Source: Desulfomicrobium sp.
GTDB lineage: Bacteria > Desulfobacterota > Desulfovibrionia > Desulfovibrionales > Desulfomicrobiaceae
NCBI GenBank assembly: GCA_003542385.1
Contig: DPKT01000190.1
Coordinates: forward strand, 1 to 16,371
Direction of reading: 5' to 3'
Length of the DNA: 16,371 bases
Part shown: piece after piece, positions 1-8,910 of the stretch
Layout of the letters: each line of letters begins with the position of its first letter
How positions within the stretch are numbered: position 1 is the first letter of the stretch
Translations under genes and position numbers: made by a program
The notes under the pieces: model-generated
What the model was told of the DNA's origin: nothing
Database searches by the model: none
The model's input: only the letters and a program-made list of their open reading frames with translations

Positions 1-166
1 GGCCGGGCAAGGGCTGTCGGCTGTCCGGCCGAGCCAGGCACCGTTTGCTCCCCGGCCGTCAAACGGTCAACGCGCCGCCCTCTGCCCAAAGCTCAAGGCC
101 GGCAAGCATTACGAGGCCCGCGAGGAAGTTACGGCAGTCCTTGCCCGGCCCGCGACGGATCGCGCC
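1..166 (+). repeat. Hairpin repeat, copy A (cut by window edge)
   Basis: First of three dispersed copies of one non-coding element, all in the same orientation. Its core, 1-150, starts with GGCCGGGCAAGGGCTGTCGG and ends at 132-150 with the near reverse complement of it; the homology with copy C continues to 166. By eye it differs from copy C (5302-5467) at about a dozen of 166 aligned positions. The 5' part present in copies B and C (pyrimidine tract plus about 48 bp) would lie left of the window. No reading frame is conserved between copies. It sits directly upstream of the T6SS effector operon. Confidence 0.85.
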
Positions 167-302
167 TCCCGGAAAAGACAGCTCATTATACTGATAACGC
201 CCAATACCACTCCCTGGCATCACGCATTACCTTCTCCGCTACAAGAATGTTTGACGCCCTCAGAGACGGGGGCAGGACACTGGAACGCGGGAGGTCAAAT
301 TG

Positions 303-1226
303 ATGGAGGTCATGAATGCCTGTGACACGCTCCGACGTGTCGAAAACCCGGGTGCGCTTCTGCAGGAAGCCCGCGACAAAGGGTGCGCGGTCTGGCTGAT
401 TCTGGACCCTCTGTGTCACCAGGAGGCCCTGGCCCAGCTGTACGACAATGAGCCCGACGCGGAAAAAACCATCCTGTTCCTGAAAACCATGCTGGCGGAA
501 TCAAGCGCGGTTTCTCCCCGGCTTGCGGCCCTTTCCCTGGATTCCCCCATGGAGCGTTGGATCAACGATTCCAAGGCATCAGGATGGGGGTTCTATTTCA
601 CTTCGGACGCCCCCTTCTCCGAAATACTCGCCCATCTGCGCAGCCTGGTCTTCATCAAGAGGGGTGGGAAACGGGTCATCTTTCGCTTTTGGGATGGACG
701 CATACTTTCACGCATCTGCCAAGGCATACCCGAGGACATCCCCATGCTGCTGGGGCCCATCCTTCGCATCCTGACCCAGGACGAAGGGGACGGGTGGGTC
801 TGCATCGACAGGGACGGGGACGCGTACATGGCGGAAGCGCATCGTCCGGGAACGGTCCTGCCCAGCCCTTGGTACGCCTTCACGGACCGCCACGACCGGC
901 TTTTCCACGACAAGCGCCCCGGGATTGTCGCCAGGAACATCGTCGAGTCCCTGTTCAATGAAAAAATGGAGTATGGCCTCGCCCTGCCGCCAAACGAGGC
1001 GCTCTCGACCTTTGTCGCCCGCCACGTGAACCGTGGCCTGCCCCTGGGGCTGTGGGGGTTGGAGGCCTTGGAGCTCTTTGTCCGCTGCAGCCTGCGTCAC
1101 GGCGAGTGTTTCCCCGACGCACAGGCCATGCCGGTCCTTTCCCCCCTTGCCCGCACACCGCTCGACGAGGACGCGTCCGTGGCCGTCATGCGCCGCTTCT
1201 GCAACCAGAGAGGTTCCCATGTCTGA
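303..1226 (+). CDS. DUF4123 domain protein, probable T6SS effector adaptor/chaperone
   Basis: A 307-residue cytoplasmic protein whose first half looks like DUF4123. The segment GKRVIFRFWDGRILSRI (about residues 121-137) matches the family's typical basic residues, 'FRFyDpRvL' strand and leucine pattern. Proteins of this family (Tap/TEC chaperones) load toxic effectors onto VgrG or PAAR tips of the type VI secretion system and are normally encoded next to the effector. Here the gene opens a run of overlapping genes that ends in a lipase effector, which supports that role; no vgrG is in view. ATG 303 is preferred because GGGAGG (289-294) lies 8 nt upstream; TTG 300 would be closer than ideal. 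The C-terminal 100 residues (proline- and leucine-rich) are unassigned. The family call rests on motif recall, not a search. Confidence 0.72.
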   Translation: MEVMNACDTLRRVENPGALLQEARDKGCAVWLILDPLCHQEALAQLYDNEPDAEKTILFLKTMLAESSAVSPRLAALSLDSPMERWINDSKASGWGFYFTSDAPFSEILAHLRSLVFIKRGGKRVIFRFWDGRILSRICQGIPEDIPMLLGPILRILTQDEGDGWVCIDRDGDAYMAEAHRPGTVLPSPWYAFTDRHDRLFHDKRPGIVARNIVESLFNEKMEYGLALPPNEALSTFVARHVNRGLPLGLWGLEALELFVRCSLRHGECFPDAQAMPVLSPLARTPLDEDASVAVMRRFCNQRGSHV

Positions 1227-1524
1227 CCCAGGAATGTGTTCTGTCTGCCCCAAGTTGAAACGCGTCGGCTTTGCCCTGGAGACACAGGGCAGCGAGCCGC
1301 CCGTGCCCCTGCCAGGAGGGGTGATGCATGCCTTCAGTGTCGCGGCAGAGGGCGATCGGCAGGAACTGGGGCTGTTCCAGACCGTGGTCTGGCTGGGCCC
1401 CGAGGACGACCCGCAGTCCACGACCGAGGGCTACACCTGGCGCGACTACACCTTCGCCCAGACCACGACGGTGCACCAGACGGGCGACCTCGATTATATC
1501 CCCATACTAGGCGGCCGGACATGA
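1219..1524 (+). CDS. Unrecognised 101-residue protein of the T6SS effector operon
   Basis: I do not recognise this protein. It has 101 residues, no signal peptide and no membrane segment. It carries a CSVC motif near the N-terminus (residues 7-10), a central hydrophobic stretch (LGLFQTVVWLG) and a Thr/Tyr-rich C-terminal third (YTWRDYTFAQTTTVHQT). The start at ATG 1219 overlaps the end of the DUF4123 gene by 8 nt and is preceded by AGAGAGG; the stop overlaps the next start (ATGA), so it is translationally coupled on both sides. That position points to a job in loading the effector (adaptor or tip component) or in immunity. I see no clear PAAR signature, so the role is open. Codon use is GC-rich like its upstream neighbour. 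Confidence 0.7.
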   Translation: MSDPGMCSVCPKLKRVGFALETQGSEPPVPLPGGVMHAFSVAAEGDRQELGLFQTVVWLGPEDDPQSTTEGYTWRDYTFAQTTTVHQTGDLDYIPILGGRT

Positions 1525-2612
1525 ACCCGGGCCGAGCAGACACCCGTAGCGGCCTCGCCGTCAGCGGAAGGGCCATGTCCCCTGCGCAGCGCTGCGCGCT
1601 GTGCCTTCTTGCCATCCTGACACTTCTTCTCGCCGGAGGTTGCCAAACCATGCAGCACACCAAAACCAGCCAGCCACCCCTGCCCGTGACCCTCTACCCC
1701 GTGGGGCGCTTCCTTTTCCCCGTGCCTCAGGGGTTGGAATTCCAGGGCAGGATCATAAACATCAACCACATGACCATCGAGGAAACGGACTGGGGCCGCG
1801 GGGACCGCGCAAAACAGTTCCGGGACATGTGGGAACCGGTCCGCGACGAGGGCAGAAAGCACTACGACGTGTACAAGAACACGCCCGTCGTCCGCGGCGG
1901 GTTCGTCCAGGAGGACGTCAGCGAACACTTCGGCCACCCGGCCGTCCTGCTCTGCTACTCGGCCCAGAACGGCGCGCACTGGATCGACACGTTTGTGGCC
2001 ATGCCGGACTGGATCCTGCGCATCAAGGAGGAGGCCGTCTATGAGATCGGCAAGGAATGCCTGGGCGACTTGAAAGGGACGACCCTTGACTTTTTCAGGC
2101 ACTACCACACGGACAGGTCAGATCACCCGGCAGACTTGTTCTGGACGGGGAGGGGGTGGGTGCAGGGATTGAAGACGCGGGATGAGGACGTCAGAGCTTC
2201 AGCAATCTTACCCGCCAAAGAAACCACACCGCAAATATCGCTGCGTCTCAGGGCGTACATGATCGCAACTCCGGATGAACCAGCCAAATCGATCACTTCG
2301 ATTCGAAAAATACTCGATGGGAATAACATCGATCTCAAACTCCTGCGTTCACGCCAACGCCCCTTTGAGGGAATGCCTGGTCTGGAGGAAGTCTATATCC
2401 TCTCCGCATACGAATGCGGTGAATATCGATCGACTCTCTATGCCCAGTGGGCCATTGAAGTAGAAGCCAAAAACCCACAAAGACCTGCGATCTACCTGGA
2501 GATGAGCTGCAACGCCGCTGCTCAGGACGAGGCCCTGCGCATCTGGGATGCAGCCATTGATAATTTCACATCAATCCAGGCATGGAACGCCAAGATGAAA
2601 GGAGGAAGATGA
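1521..2612 (+). CDS. Tli4-like immunity lipoprotein
   Basis: A predicted lipoprotein likely to protect the cell from the lipase encoded next to it. The first ATG (1521) overlaps the previous stop as ATGA and gives 363 residues. An in-frame ATG at 1575 gives 345 residues and a textbook lipoprotein signal, MSPAQRC followed by a Leu-rich core and LAGG-Cys, and may be the true start. The mature part has features I associate with the T6SS immunity family Tli4: an N-terminal 'GRFLFPVPQG' strand (compare GRYLIDLPEG) and a C-terminal half with 'RQRPFEGMPGLEEVY' followed by a Trp strand and 'PAIYLEMSC'. In P. aeruginosa Tli4 neutralises the phospholipase Tle4 in the periplasm. The GC content falls from about 2190 onward. 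The call is from motif similarity and the neighbouring lipase; it would otherwise be a lipoprotein of unknown function. Confidence 0.68.
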   Translation: MNPGRADTRSGLAVSGRAMSPAQRCALCLLAILTLLLAGGCQTMQHTKTSQPPLPVTLYPVGRFLFPVPQGLEFQGRIININHMTIEETDWGRGDRAKQFRDMWEPVRDEGRKHYDVYKNTPVVRGGFVQEDVSEHFGHPAVLLCYSAQNGAHWIDTFVAMPDWILRIKEEAVYEIGKECLGDLKGTTLDFFRHYHTDRSDHPADLFWTGRGWVQGLKTRDEDVRASAILPAKETTPQISLRLRAYMIATPDEPAKSITSIRKILDGNNIDLKLLRSRQRPFEGMPGLEEVYILSAYECGEYRSTLYAQWAIEVEAKNPQRPAIYLEMSCNAAAQDEALRIWDAAIDNFTSIQAWNAKMKGGR

Positions 2613-4330
2613 TGCATAACGACAAACCTAAAATCCCCTACGATGATCCCCTCCGGCACAGAAAGACCCCGCGGGAAATGCTCAAGGAACCGATTTGCAC
2701 GGAATGTGAGGCATGCCGGGACAACATCATCCAGGTCCGGCGCGATACCATCGCCGTCATCTTCGTGCCTGGCATCATGGGTTCAAAGCTGAAGGATCCC
2801 AAGAATGCACCCGTCTGGAATCCTGACAGTAGTTCGTTCATGGCGGGGCTATACATGAAAGCAACACCTGATGATCGTTATAAACTCCTTATCGCGCAAC
2901 CCTTGACCGTCATGCACGAAGTCACCAAGGATCACGCCGACTACCCCAAGGCCGAAGAACGCGGCTGGGGCTCAGTGGCCTGGAGCTTTTACGGGGACCT
3001 GCTGACCTCCATCCAGAACTGGGCCACGCCTCTCAAGGTGTTGCTGGACCTGCCCGTCTACGCCTTCGGCTACAACTGGTTGGAGTCGAACCGCGTGTCC
3101 GGGGGGAAGCTCCGCGAATTCATCCACACCTTCAAGGCCGAGAAGGTCATCCTCGTGACCCACTCCATGGGCGGCCTGGTGGCGCGCTGGGCCTTGGGAG
3201 GCGATGAAGCCGGGGACGTCGCAGCAAAGGTCCTCGGCGTCATCCACGGCGCGCAACCCGTGCACGGCGCCCCGGTGGCTTACCGGCGCATGATCGCCGG
3301 GCAGGAGGTGGACGGCTTCTTCAACATCCAGGGCATGCTCGGCGCCAAGGTTCTCGGGCCCGACGGCCCGTCCATCACCGCCATCTTCCCCCACGCCGAG
3401 AGCGCCCTGGAACTCCTGCCCAGCCAGCACTACCGCACCAACGACGGCAGGCGGGAATGGCTGCACGTCCAGGACCCAGGCTCTCCGGACGGGCTTCAGT
3501 CCTACCCCAAGGCCGATCCCTACCGGGAAATCTACGCCAGAAGCAGCCATCGCGACTTCTGGGGCATGATCCACGGCGGCTGGTTCCAGCCGGAACCACT
3601 GGAGGACAGGGCCCTGGGCCGCGTCTTCCACGGCGAGGCCACGGAGGCGGATCCCGAGTCCGAAAGGCAGGCCACGCTCTTTCTGAACAGGCTGGAGGCG
3701 GTCCGAAATTTCCACGCGACAATCGGCGGCTACTGCCACCCGCGCACCATGCAGCTCTTCAGCAGCGGTGGCCAGGACACGTGTTCGGAAGTGAGCTGGC
3801 TCACCAGGGATGTGACCCTGACCGTGGCGCGCCGACCAGACGACATGCGCGGGGACAGGGACCTGAGGGACAGGTATTTCGCCCTGCGGCACATCCCGGG
3901 CATCCTGGAACGCAGCCGGGGCGAATACAGCGAGGTCCGCTGGGTCGAGGCCGACGGATCCCACGGAAAAACGGTGCCATGGGACACGCCCTTTGCGGAA
4001 CTGGACAGAGGAATCAGGGAAGGACGGCGGCTCATCCTGCTACGGGTGTCAGACTTCGGCGACACGGAACCGGGCATGGCCGACACATGCAACCTGGGCG
4101 ACGGCACGGTGCCGCTCAGTTCAGCGACAGGCCTCCAGCCGGATTGCACCACCTGGGGCAACGCAACGCACACCCTTCCGTTCTGGCAAAACGCTTGGCA
4201 CTCCACTATCGCCACCGGTTGTCCCACGAACGCGAAACATTCGGGATTCTTCGACCAGAGTTCCATCCAGACCACCATCAACACCATCCACAACCTCTGT
4301 CTGGGATGGCTCCGGGAAGAGTACGACTAA
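2612..4330 (+). CDS. Tle4-like T6SS lipase effector (alpha/beta hydrolase)
   Basis: A 572-residue alpha/beta hydrolase, probably a secreted antibacterial phospholipase. Residues about 49-62 (IAVIFVPGIMGSKL) form the first strand and oxyanion-loop region typical of PGAP1/LCAT-like lipases. THSMGG gives the GxSxG nucleophile Ser185; LGDGTVPLSS gives a likely Asp497; and KHSGFF gives a likely His543, so the triad order and spacing are complete. There is no N-terminal signal peptide, as expected for a T6SS cargo. The preceding immunity-like lipoprotein and the DUF4123 gene point to the Tle4 group among T6SS lipases; the exact Tle class is inferred. ATG 2612 is 6 nt after GGAGG (2601-2605); the adjacent ATG 2609 is only 3 nt away. 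The stop of the immunity gene overlaps the start. The first 330 bp are poorer in GC than the rest. Confidence 0.8.
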   Translation: MHNDKPKIPYDDPLRHRKTPREMLKEPICTECEACRDNIIQVRRDTIAVIFVPGIMGSKLKDPKNAPVWNPDSSSFMAGLYMKATPDDRYKLLIAQPLTVMHEVTKDHADYPKAEERGWGSVAWSFYGDLLTSIQNWATPLKVLLDLPVYAFGYNWLESNRVSGGKLREFIHTFKAEKVILVTHSMGGLVARWALGGDEAGDVAAKVLGVIHGAQPVHGAPVAYRRMIAGQEVDGFFNIQGMLGAKVLGPDGPSITAIFPHAESALELLPSQHYRTNDGRREWLHVQDPGSPDGLQSYPKADPYREIYARSSHRDFWGMIHGGWFQPEPLEDRALGRVFHGEATEADPESERQATLFLNRLEAVRNFHATIGGYCHPRTMQLFSSGGQDTCSEVSWLTRDVTLTVARRPDDMRGDRDLRDRYFALRHIPGILERSRGEYSEVRWVEADGSHGKTVPWDTPFAELDRGIREGRRLILLRVSDFGDTEPGMADTCNLGDGTVPLSSATGLQPDCTTWGNATHTLPFWQNAWHSTIATGCPTNAKHSGFFDQSSIQTTINTIHNLCLGWLREEYD

Positions 4331-4372
4331 AAGCACGGACTGCTTTCCTGCGCTGGACGATGGGACGAAGAT

Positions 4373-4404
4373 TGGGGTGCAGGGGGCGCGCCCCCTGCAC
4401 CCCA
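4373..4404. repeat. Perfect 32-bp palindrome, possible bidirectional terminator
   Basis: The 16-nt arms TGGGGTGCAGGGGGCG and its exact reverse complement are joined without a spacer. The site lies 43 bp after the lipase stop, directly before the pyrimidine tract (tctttctttcctc) that opens repeat B. In RNA it would give a very stable stem with a 4-nt loop. Without a proper U-run its terminator role is uncertain. The right arm has a partial counterpart (TGCAACCCCCC) left of copy C. Confidence 0.6.
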
Positions 4405-4410
4405 TGCACC

Positions 4411-4620
4411 TCTTTCTTTCCTCACACCCTTCCACCCCGCCTCCAGCGGTCCGTCGCGGGCCAGGCAAGGGCTGTCGGCTGTCCGACCGAGCCTGGCATC
4501 GTTTGCTTCCCGGCCGTCAAACGCTCAACGATCCCCTCTGCCCGAAGCTCAAGGCCGGGAAGCATTACGAGGCCCGCGAAGGAGTTCCGGCAGCCCTTGT
4601 CCGGCCCGTGACGAAACGCG
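4411..4620 (+). repeat. Hairpin repeat, copy B
   Basis: Second copy of the element, in the same orientation as A and C and the most diverged. Homology to copy C starts at the pyrimidine tract TCTTTCTTTCCTCAC. The outer inverted repeat is 4459-4478 with 4587-4606. An inner perfect 12-bp inverted repeat, TGCTTCCCGGCC with GGCCGGGAAGCA, is kept as in copy C. It fills the 389-bp gap between the lipase gene and the YegP-like gene, which otherwise holds only the palindrome at 4373-4404. Confidence 0.85.
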
Positions 4621-4719
4621 TCCACCTGGAATAACGTCAGGCTCACGAGTCCCGACCCGCAGCGATTCCCGTGTCAAACCATGGACAACACCAGCCTTTC
4701 TTCACAATCTCTTTTCAGG

Positions 4720-5055
4720 CTATGCGTCAACCTCCACGACTGCGGCTTCAGGAGCGTTAGCCATGACGGATTGAATCCCCTTATCCCTTGAGGCCACAGT
4801 TTCGTACTGCTGGCTGGTGCCAATGACCTGATGGTTTGCGGCAAGAAGACTGAACGCATACTTCCCTGATTTTGTTTCAATTTTCTTGAACCGCTCTTCC
4901 GCAACCGCATTCTTCTTTACTGATTCAATCCCGTTTTTACATCCACTCTTGTCTTTATACCCTTCACTTCCGAGGATGATCTGCCCATTCCCGGACTTGA
5001 GACAAAAACGAAATTCCCCGGCCCTGTCCATGTACATTTCAAATTTCCCAGCCAT
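4720..5055 (-). CDS. YegP-like protein with two DUF1508 repeats
   Basis: A 111-residue protein made of two tandem DUF1508 (YegP) repeats. Repeat 1 is about residues 3-51 (FEMYMDRAGEFRFCLK, then GNGQIILGSEGY, then GIESVKKNA); repeat 2 is about 56-102 (FSLLAANHQVIGTSQQY, then GIQSVMANAP). Each repeat has the family's beta-strand pairs, the 'GxxI' turn and the 'G-I-x-S-V' helix. The family is widespread and small; its biochemical role is not established, so none is given here. The start has a good ribosome site (AAGGAG, 7 nt upstream on the minus strand). The gene and its upstream region are clearly poorer in GC than the surroundings and lie between repeat copies B and C, suggesting acquisition. 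No partner gene is adjacent. Confidence 0.88.
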   Translation of the reverse strand: MAGKFEMYMDRAGEFRFCLKSGNGQIILGSEGYKDKSGCKNGIESVKKNAVAEERFKKIETKSGKYAFSLLAANHQVIGTSQQYETVASRDKGIQSVMANAPEAAVVEVDA

Positions 5056-5253
5056 TGTGCTCTCCTTATGAGGTCAGAATTGTGCAAATAAAACCGAATT
5101 ACATAATGTTCATCGCACAATTTCAGCACACAAGGCAAGAATTGAACGAATCTTTATTCAGCTCAATAACACCGGTGGCAACAGAAACAATCCAGCCGTC
5201 CCACAAGGACAACTTCAGTCGGTGACAACCCACTGGTGCTGCAACCCCCCAGC

Positions 5254-5467
5254 TCTTTCTTTCCTCACCCCCTTCCGCCCCGCCTCAAGCGGTCCGTCGC
5301 GGGCCGGGCAAGGGCTGTCGGCTGTTTGACCGAGCCAGGCATCGTTTGCTTCCCGGCCGTCAAACGGTCAACGCGCCGCCCTCTGCCCGAAGCTCAAGGC
5401 CGGGAAGCATTACGAGGCCCGCGAGGAAGTTCCGACAGCCCTTGCCCGGCCTGCGACGGATCGCGCC
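5254..5467 (+). repeat. Hairpin repeat, copy C (best-preserved)
   Basis: This copy shows the structure best. The ends of the 150-bp core, 5302-5321 and 5432-5451, are perfect 20-bp inverted repeats (GGCCGGGCAAGGGCTGTCGG and its reverse complement). The pairing extends outward through TCCGTCGC with one mismatch, making arms of about 29 bp. Inside is a second perfect 12-bp inverted repeat (TGCTTCCCGGCC with GGCCGGGAAGCA). The element ends 22 bp before the selB terminator. Together with the leader of the YegP-like gene it accounts for the gap 5056-5489, in which I see no gene. Confidence 0.88.
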
Positions 5468-5489
5468 TTCGCACCAAGCCTCCCCAAAA

Positions 5490-5521
5490 CGCAAAATCCC
5501 CGCCAAAGCGGGGATTTTGCG
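5490..5521 (-). terminator. Hairpin terminator of the aminopeptidase-selB operon
   Basis: A perfect 14-bp stem, CGCAAAATCCCCGC with its reverse complement, closes a 4-nt loop. It lies 28 bp after the selB stop. On the minus strand the stem is followed by GTTTTGGGG, a short U-run, so rho-independent termination of selB is likely. The A/T base of the stem may also let it act on + strand transcripts. Confidence 0.8.
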
Positions 5522-5549
5522 AACGCACGGAACAAAACAAACCGACGTT

Positions 5550-7454
<1,905 letters not shown>

Positions 7455-7463
7455 GCCGTCCTC

Positions 7464-8825
7464 CTAGCTGCGGTAGAATGCTGAGTAGGCCAGAACCGTC
7501 GCGTACAGGTCCGCCTTGGAGCTGATCTCGAAGGGGCTGTGCATGGACAGCACGCCGGGGCCGAAATCGATGATCTCCATGCCGTAGACGGCCAGGTCCT
7601 TGGCCACGGTGCCCCCGCCGCCCTCGTCGACCTTGCCCATCTCGGCCATCTGCCAGGGGATGTCCTCGGCCGCGAGCAGGGCCCGGAACCAGGCCACGTA
7701 CTCGCAGTCGGCCTCACTGGCCCCGTACTTGCCGCCGTGGCCCGTGAACTTGGAGAAGACCGGGCCATGGCCCAGAAGGGAGGCGTTGAATTTGTCGTGC
7801 ACGTCCTGGTAGTCCGGGTCCAGGGGGCAATGCACGTCGGCAGACACGGCCTTGGTCCGCCCCAGGACGTGACGCAGACGGGTCTGGGGCTCCCAGGCGT
7901 CGAGGACGTCCTCCAGGGCGTGCTCCATGAAGCGCGACTTGGCGCCGGTCGCGCCGTCGGAGCCGATCTCCTCCTTGTCGAAGAGGAGCAGGACCTGGGT
8001 GTGCTCCCCGACCGGAGCGTCCAGGAAGGCCTTGACCGCCGTAAACACGCACAGCCGGTCGTCCTGGCCGTAGCCGCCCAGCATCGACCGGTCCAGACCG
8101 ACGTAACGCGCCCGGCCCGCGGGCACGACCTGCAGTTCGGCGCTGAAGAGGTCCTCCTCACGAATGGCATAGCGCTCGTGGAGGAGTTCGAGGACCTTCT
8201 GCCTGACCTTGGCCTCCTCGCCGGCCGTGGCCGGTTCGTGGCCGAAGGCCAGGTTCAGCTTTTCGCCGATGAAAGCCTTCTCCACGGTTTCCTCGCGCTG
8301 CTTTCGCGCCAGGTGGGGCAGCAGGTCCAGGACCGTGAACACCGGGTCGGTCTCGTCCTCGCCGATGCAGACCGGGATGACGCGGCCGTCCATGGCCACC
8401 ACGGTGCCGTGCAGGGCCAGGGGCCTGGCCAGCCACTGGTATTTCTTGATGCCCCCGTAATAGTGGGTCTTCATCAGGGCCACCTGACACTCCTCGTGCA
8501 GCGGGTGCTGCTTGAGGTCCAGATGCGGCGTGTCGGCGTGGGCGGTGATGAGCCGCAGGCCCTGCGACAGGGGAGCACTGCCCCGGCGGGCCAGGAGCAC
8601 GGCCTTGGAACGGAAGGGGATCATGGCCAGGCCGTCCGACAGCCCTGCGGAAAAGCCCGCGGCCGCGCCCTGCTCCAGAACCCAGGCGATGGTCTCCCTC
8701 TCGGTCTTGCACCGCGTCAGGAATTCGAGAAACTCGTTGGCCAGCGCGTCCATCCGCGCCCTGTCGCCGTCTGCACCGTAGCGCTCCCAGCAGCTCTTCG
8801 CCGCGTACTTCAAGACCTCATCCAT
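7464..8825 (-). CDS. M18 family metallo-aminopeptidase (apeA-like)
   Basis: A cytoplasmic zinc exopeptidase of 453 residues that removes N-terminal residues from peptides. Predicted metal ligands and catalytic residues occur in family order: His96 in TAHADTPHLDLK, Asp255/Asp256 in GGYGQDDR, Glu285-Glu286 in DKEEIGSDG, Asp330 in SADVHCPLDP and His429 in SMHSPFE. The stretch KTHYYGGIKKYQW (119-131) and the long insert before GGYGQDDR resemble the Thermotoga/Clostridium M18 type (apeA) rather than the aspartyl aminopeptidase type (apeB). Preferred substrate is therefore uncertain. The start has GAGGAG 6 nt upstream. It precedes selB by 9 nt in one operon; a functional tie to selenocysteine insertion is not evident. 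The rubredoxin terminator lies just upstream. Confidence 0.93.
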   Translation of the reverse strand: MDEVLKYAAKSCWERYGADGDRARMDALANEFLEFLTRCKTERETIAWVLEQGAAAGFSAGLSDGLAMIPFRSKAVLLARRGSAPLSQGLRLITAHADTPHLDLKQHPLHEECQVALMKTHYYGGIKKYQWLARPLALHGTVVAMDGRVIPVCIGEDETDPVFTVLDLLPHLARKQREETVEKAFIGEKLNLAFGHEPATAGEEAKVRQKVLELLHERYAIREEDLFSAELQVVPAGRARYVGLDRSMLGGYGQDDRLCVFTAVKAFLDAPVGEHTQVLLLFDKEEIGSDGATGAKSRFMEHALEDVLDAWEPQTRLRHVLGRTKAVSADVHCPLDPDYQDVHDKFNASLLGHGPVFSKFTGHGGKYGASEADCEYVAWFRALLAAEDIPWQMAEMGKVDEGGGGTVAKDLAVYGMEIIDFGPGVLSMHSPFEISSKADLYATVLAYSAFYRS

Positions 8826-8854
8826 CGCGTTCTCCTCGAAAATCCACCCAACCG

Positions 8855-8886
8855 AAAAAAAGGGAGCGGAATCGCTTCCCGCTCCC
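8855..8886 (-). terminator. Rho-independent terminator after rubredoxin
   Basis: On the minus strand GGGAGCGG pairs with CCGCTCCC around a 9-nt loop that can add AA/TT pairs with a bulge, followed directly by seven T. It is 24 bp after the rubredoxin stop and only 29 bp before the aminopeptidase start, so the downstream genes need either read-through or a promoter overlapping this hairpin. Confidence 0.82.
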
Positions 8887-8910
8887 CCCGAATCCGATAA
8901 CCGTCAGGCC

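Noticed and set aside
167..302. TATACT at about 187-192 as a promoter -10 for the T6SS operon
   Set aside because: No acceptable -35 lies 16-18 bp upstream, so it was not listed; the operon may be transcribed from outside the window.
2972..3964. A 330-codon minus-strand frame inside the lipase gene
   Set aside because: The lipase frame has the complete catalytic triad; the antisense frame has biased composition and no motif.
4330..4346. Small stem AAAGCA/TGCTTT at the lipase stop codon as a terminator
   Set aside because: The stem is only 6 bp, AT-rich, overlaps the stop and has no U-run.
3457..4634. Frames on the + strand overlapping the 3' end of the lipase and running into repeat B
   Set aside because: They are out of frame with the lipase, low in recognisable features, and extend through non-coding repeat sequence.
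5053..5122. ATTGTGC occurring three times, including an AATTGTGC/GCACAATT inverted pair, upstream of the YegP-like gene
   Set aside because: The arms are 8 bp with a 29-bp gap in AT-rich sequence, and no regulator is nearby; too weak to call an operator.
5490..5521. Strong hairpin after selB considered as a SECIS element
   Set aside because: It is downstream of a normal TAG stop with no in-frame UGA reading frame upstream; terminator is the better explanation.
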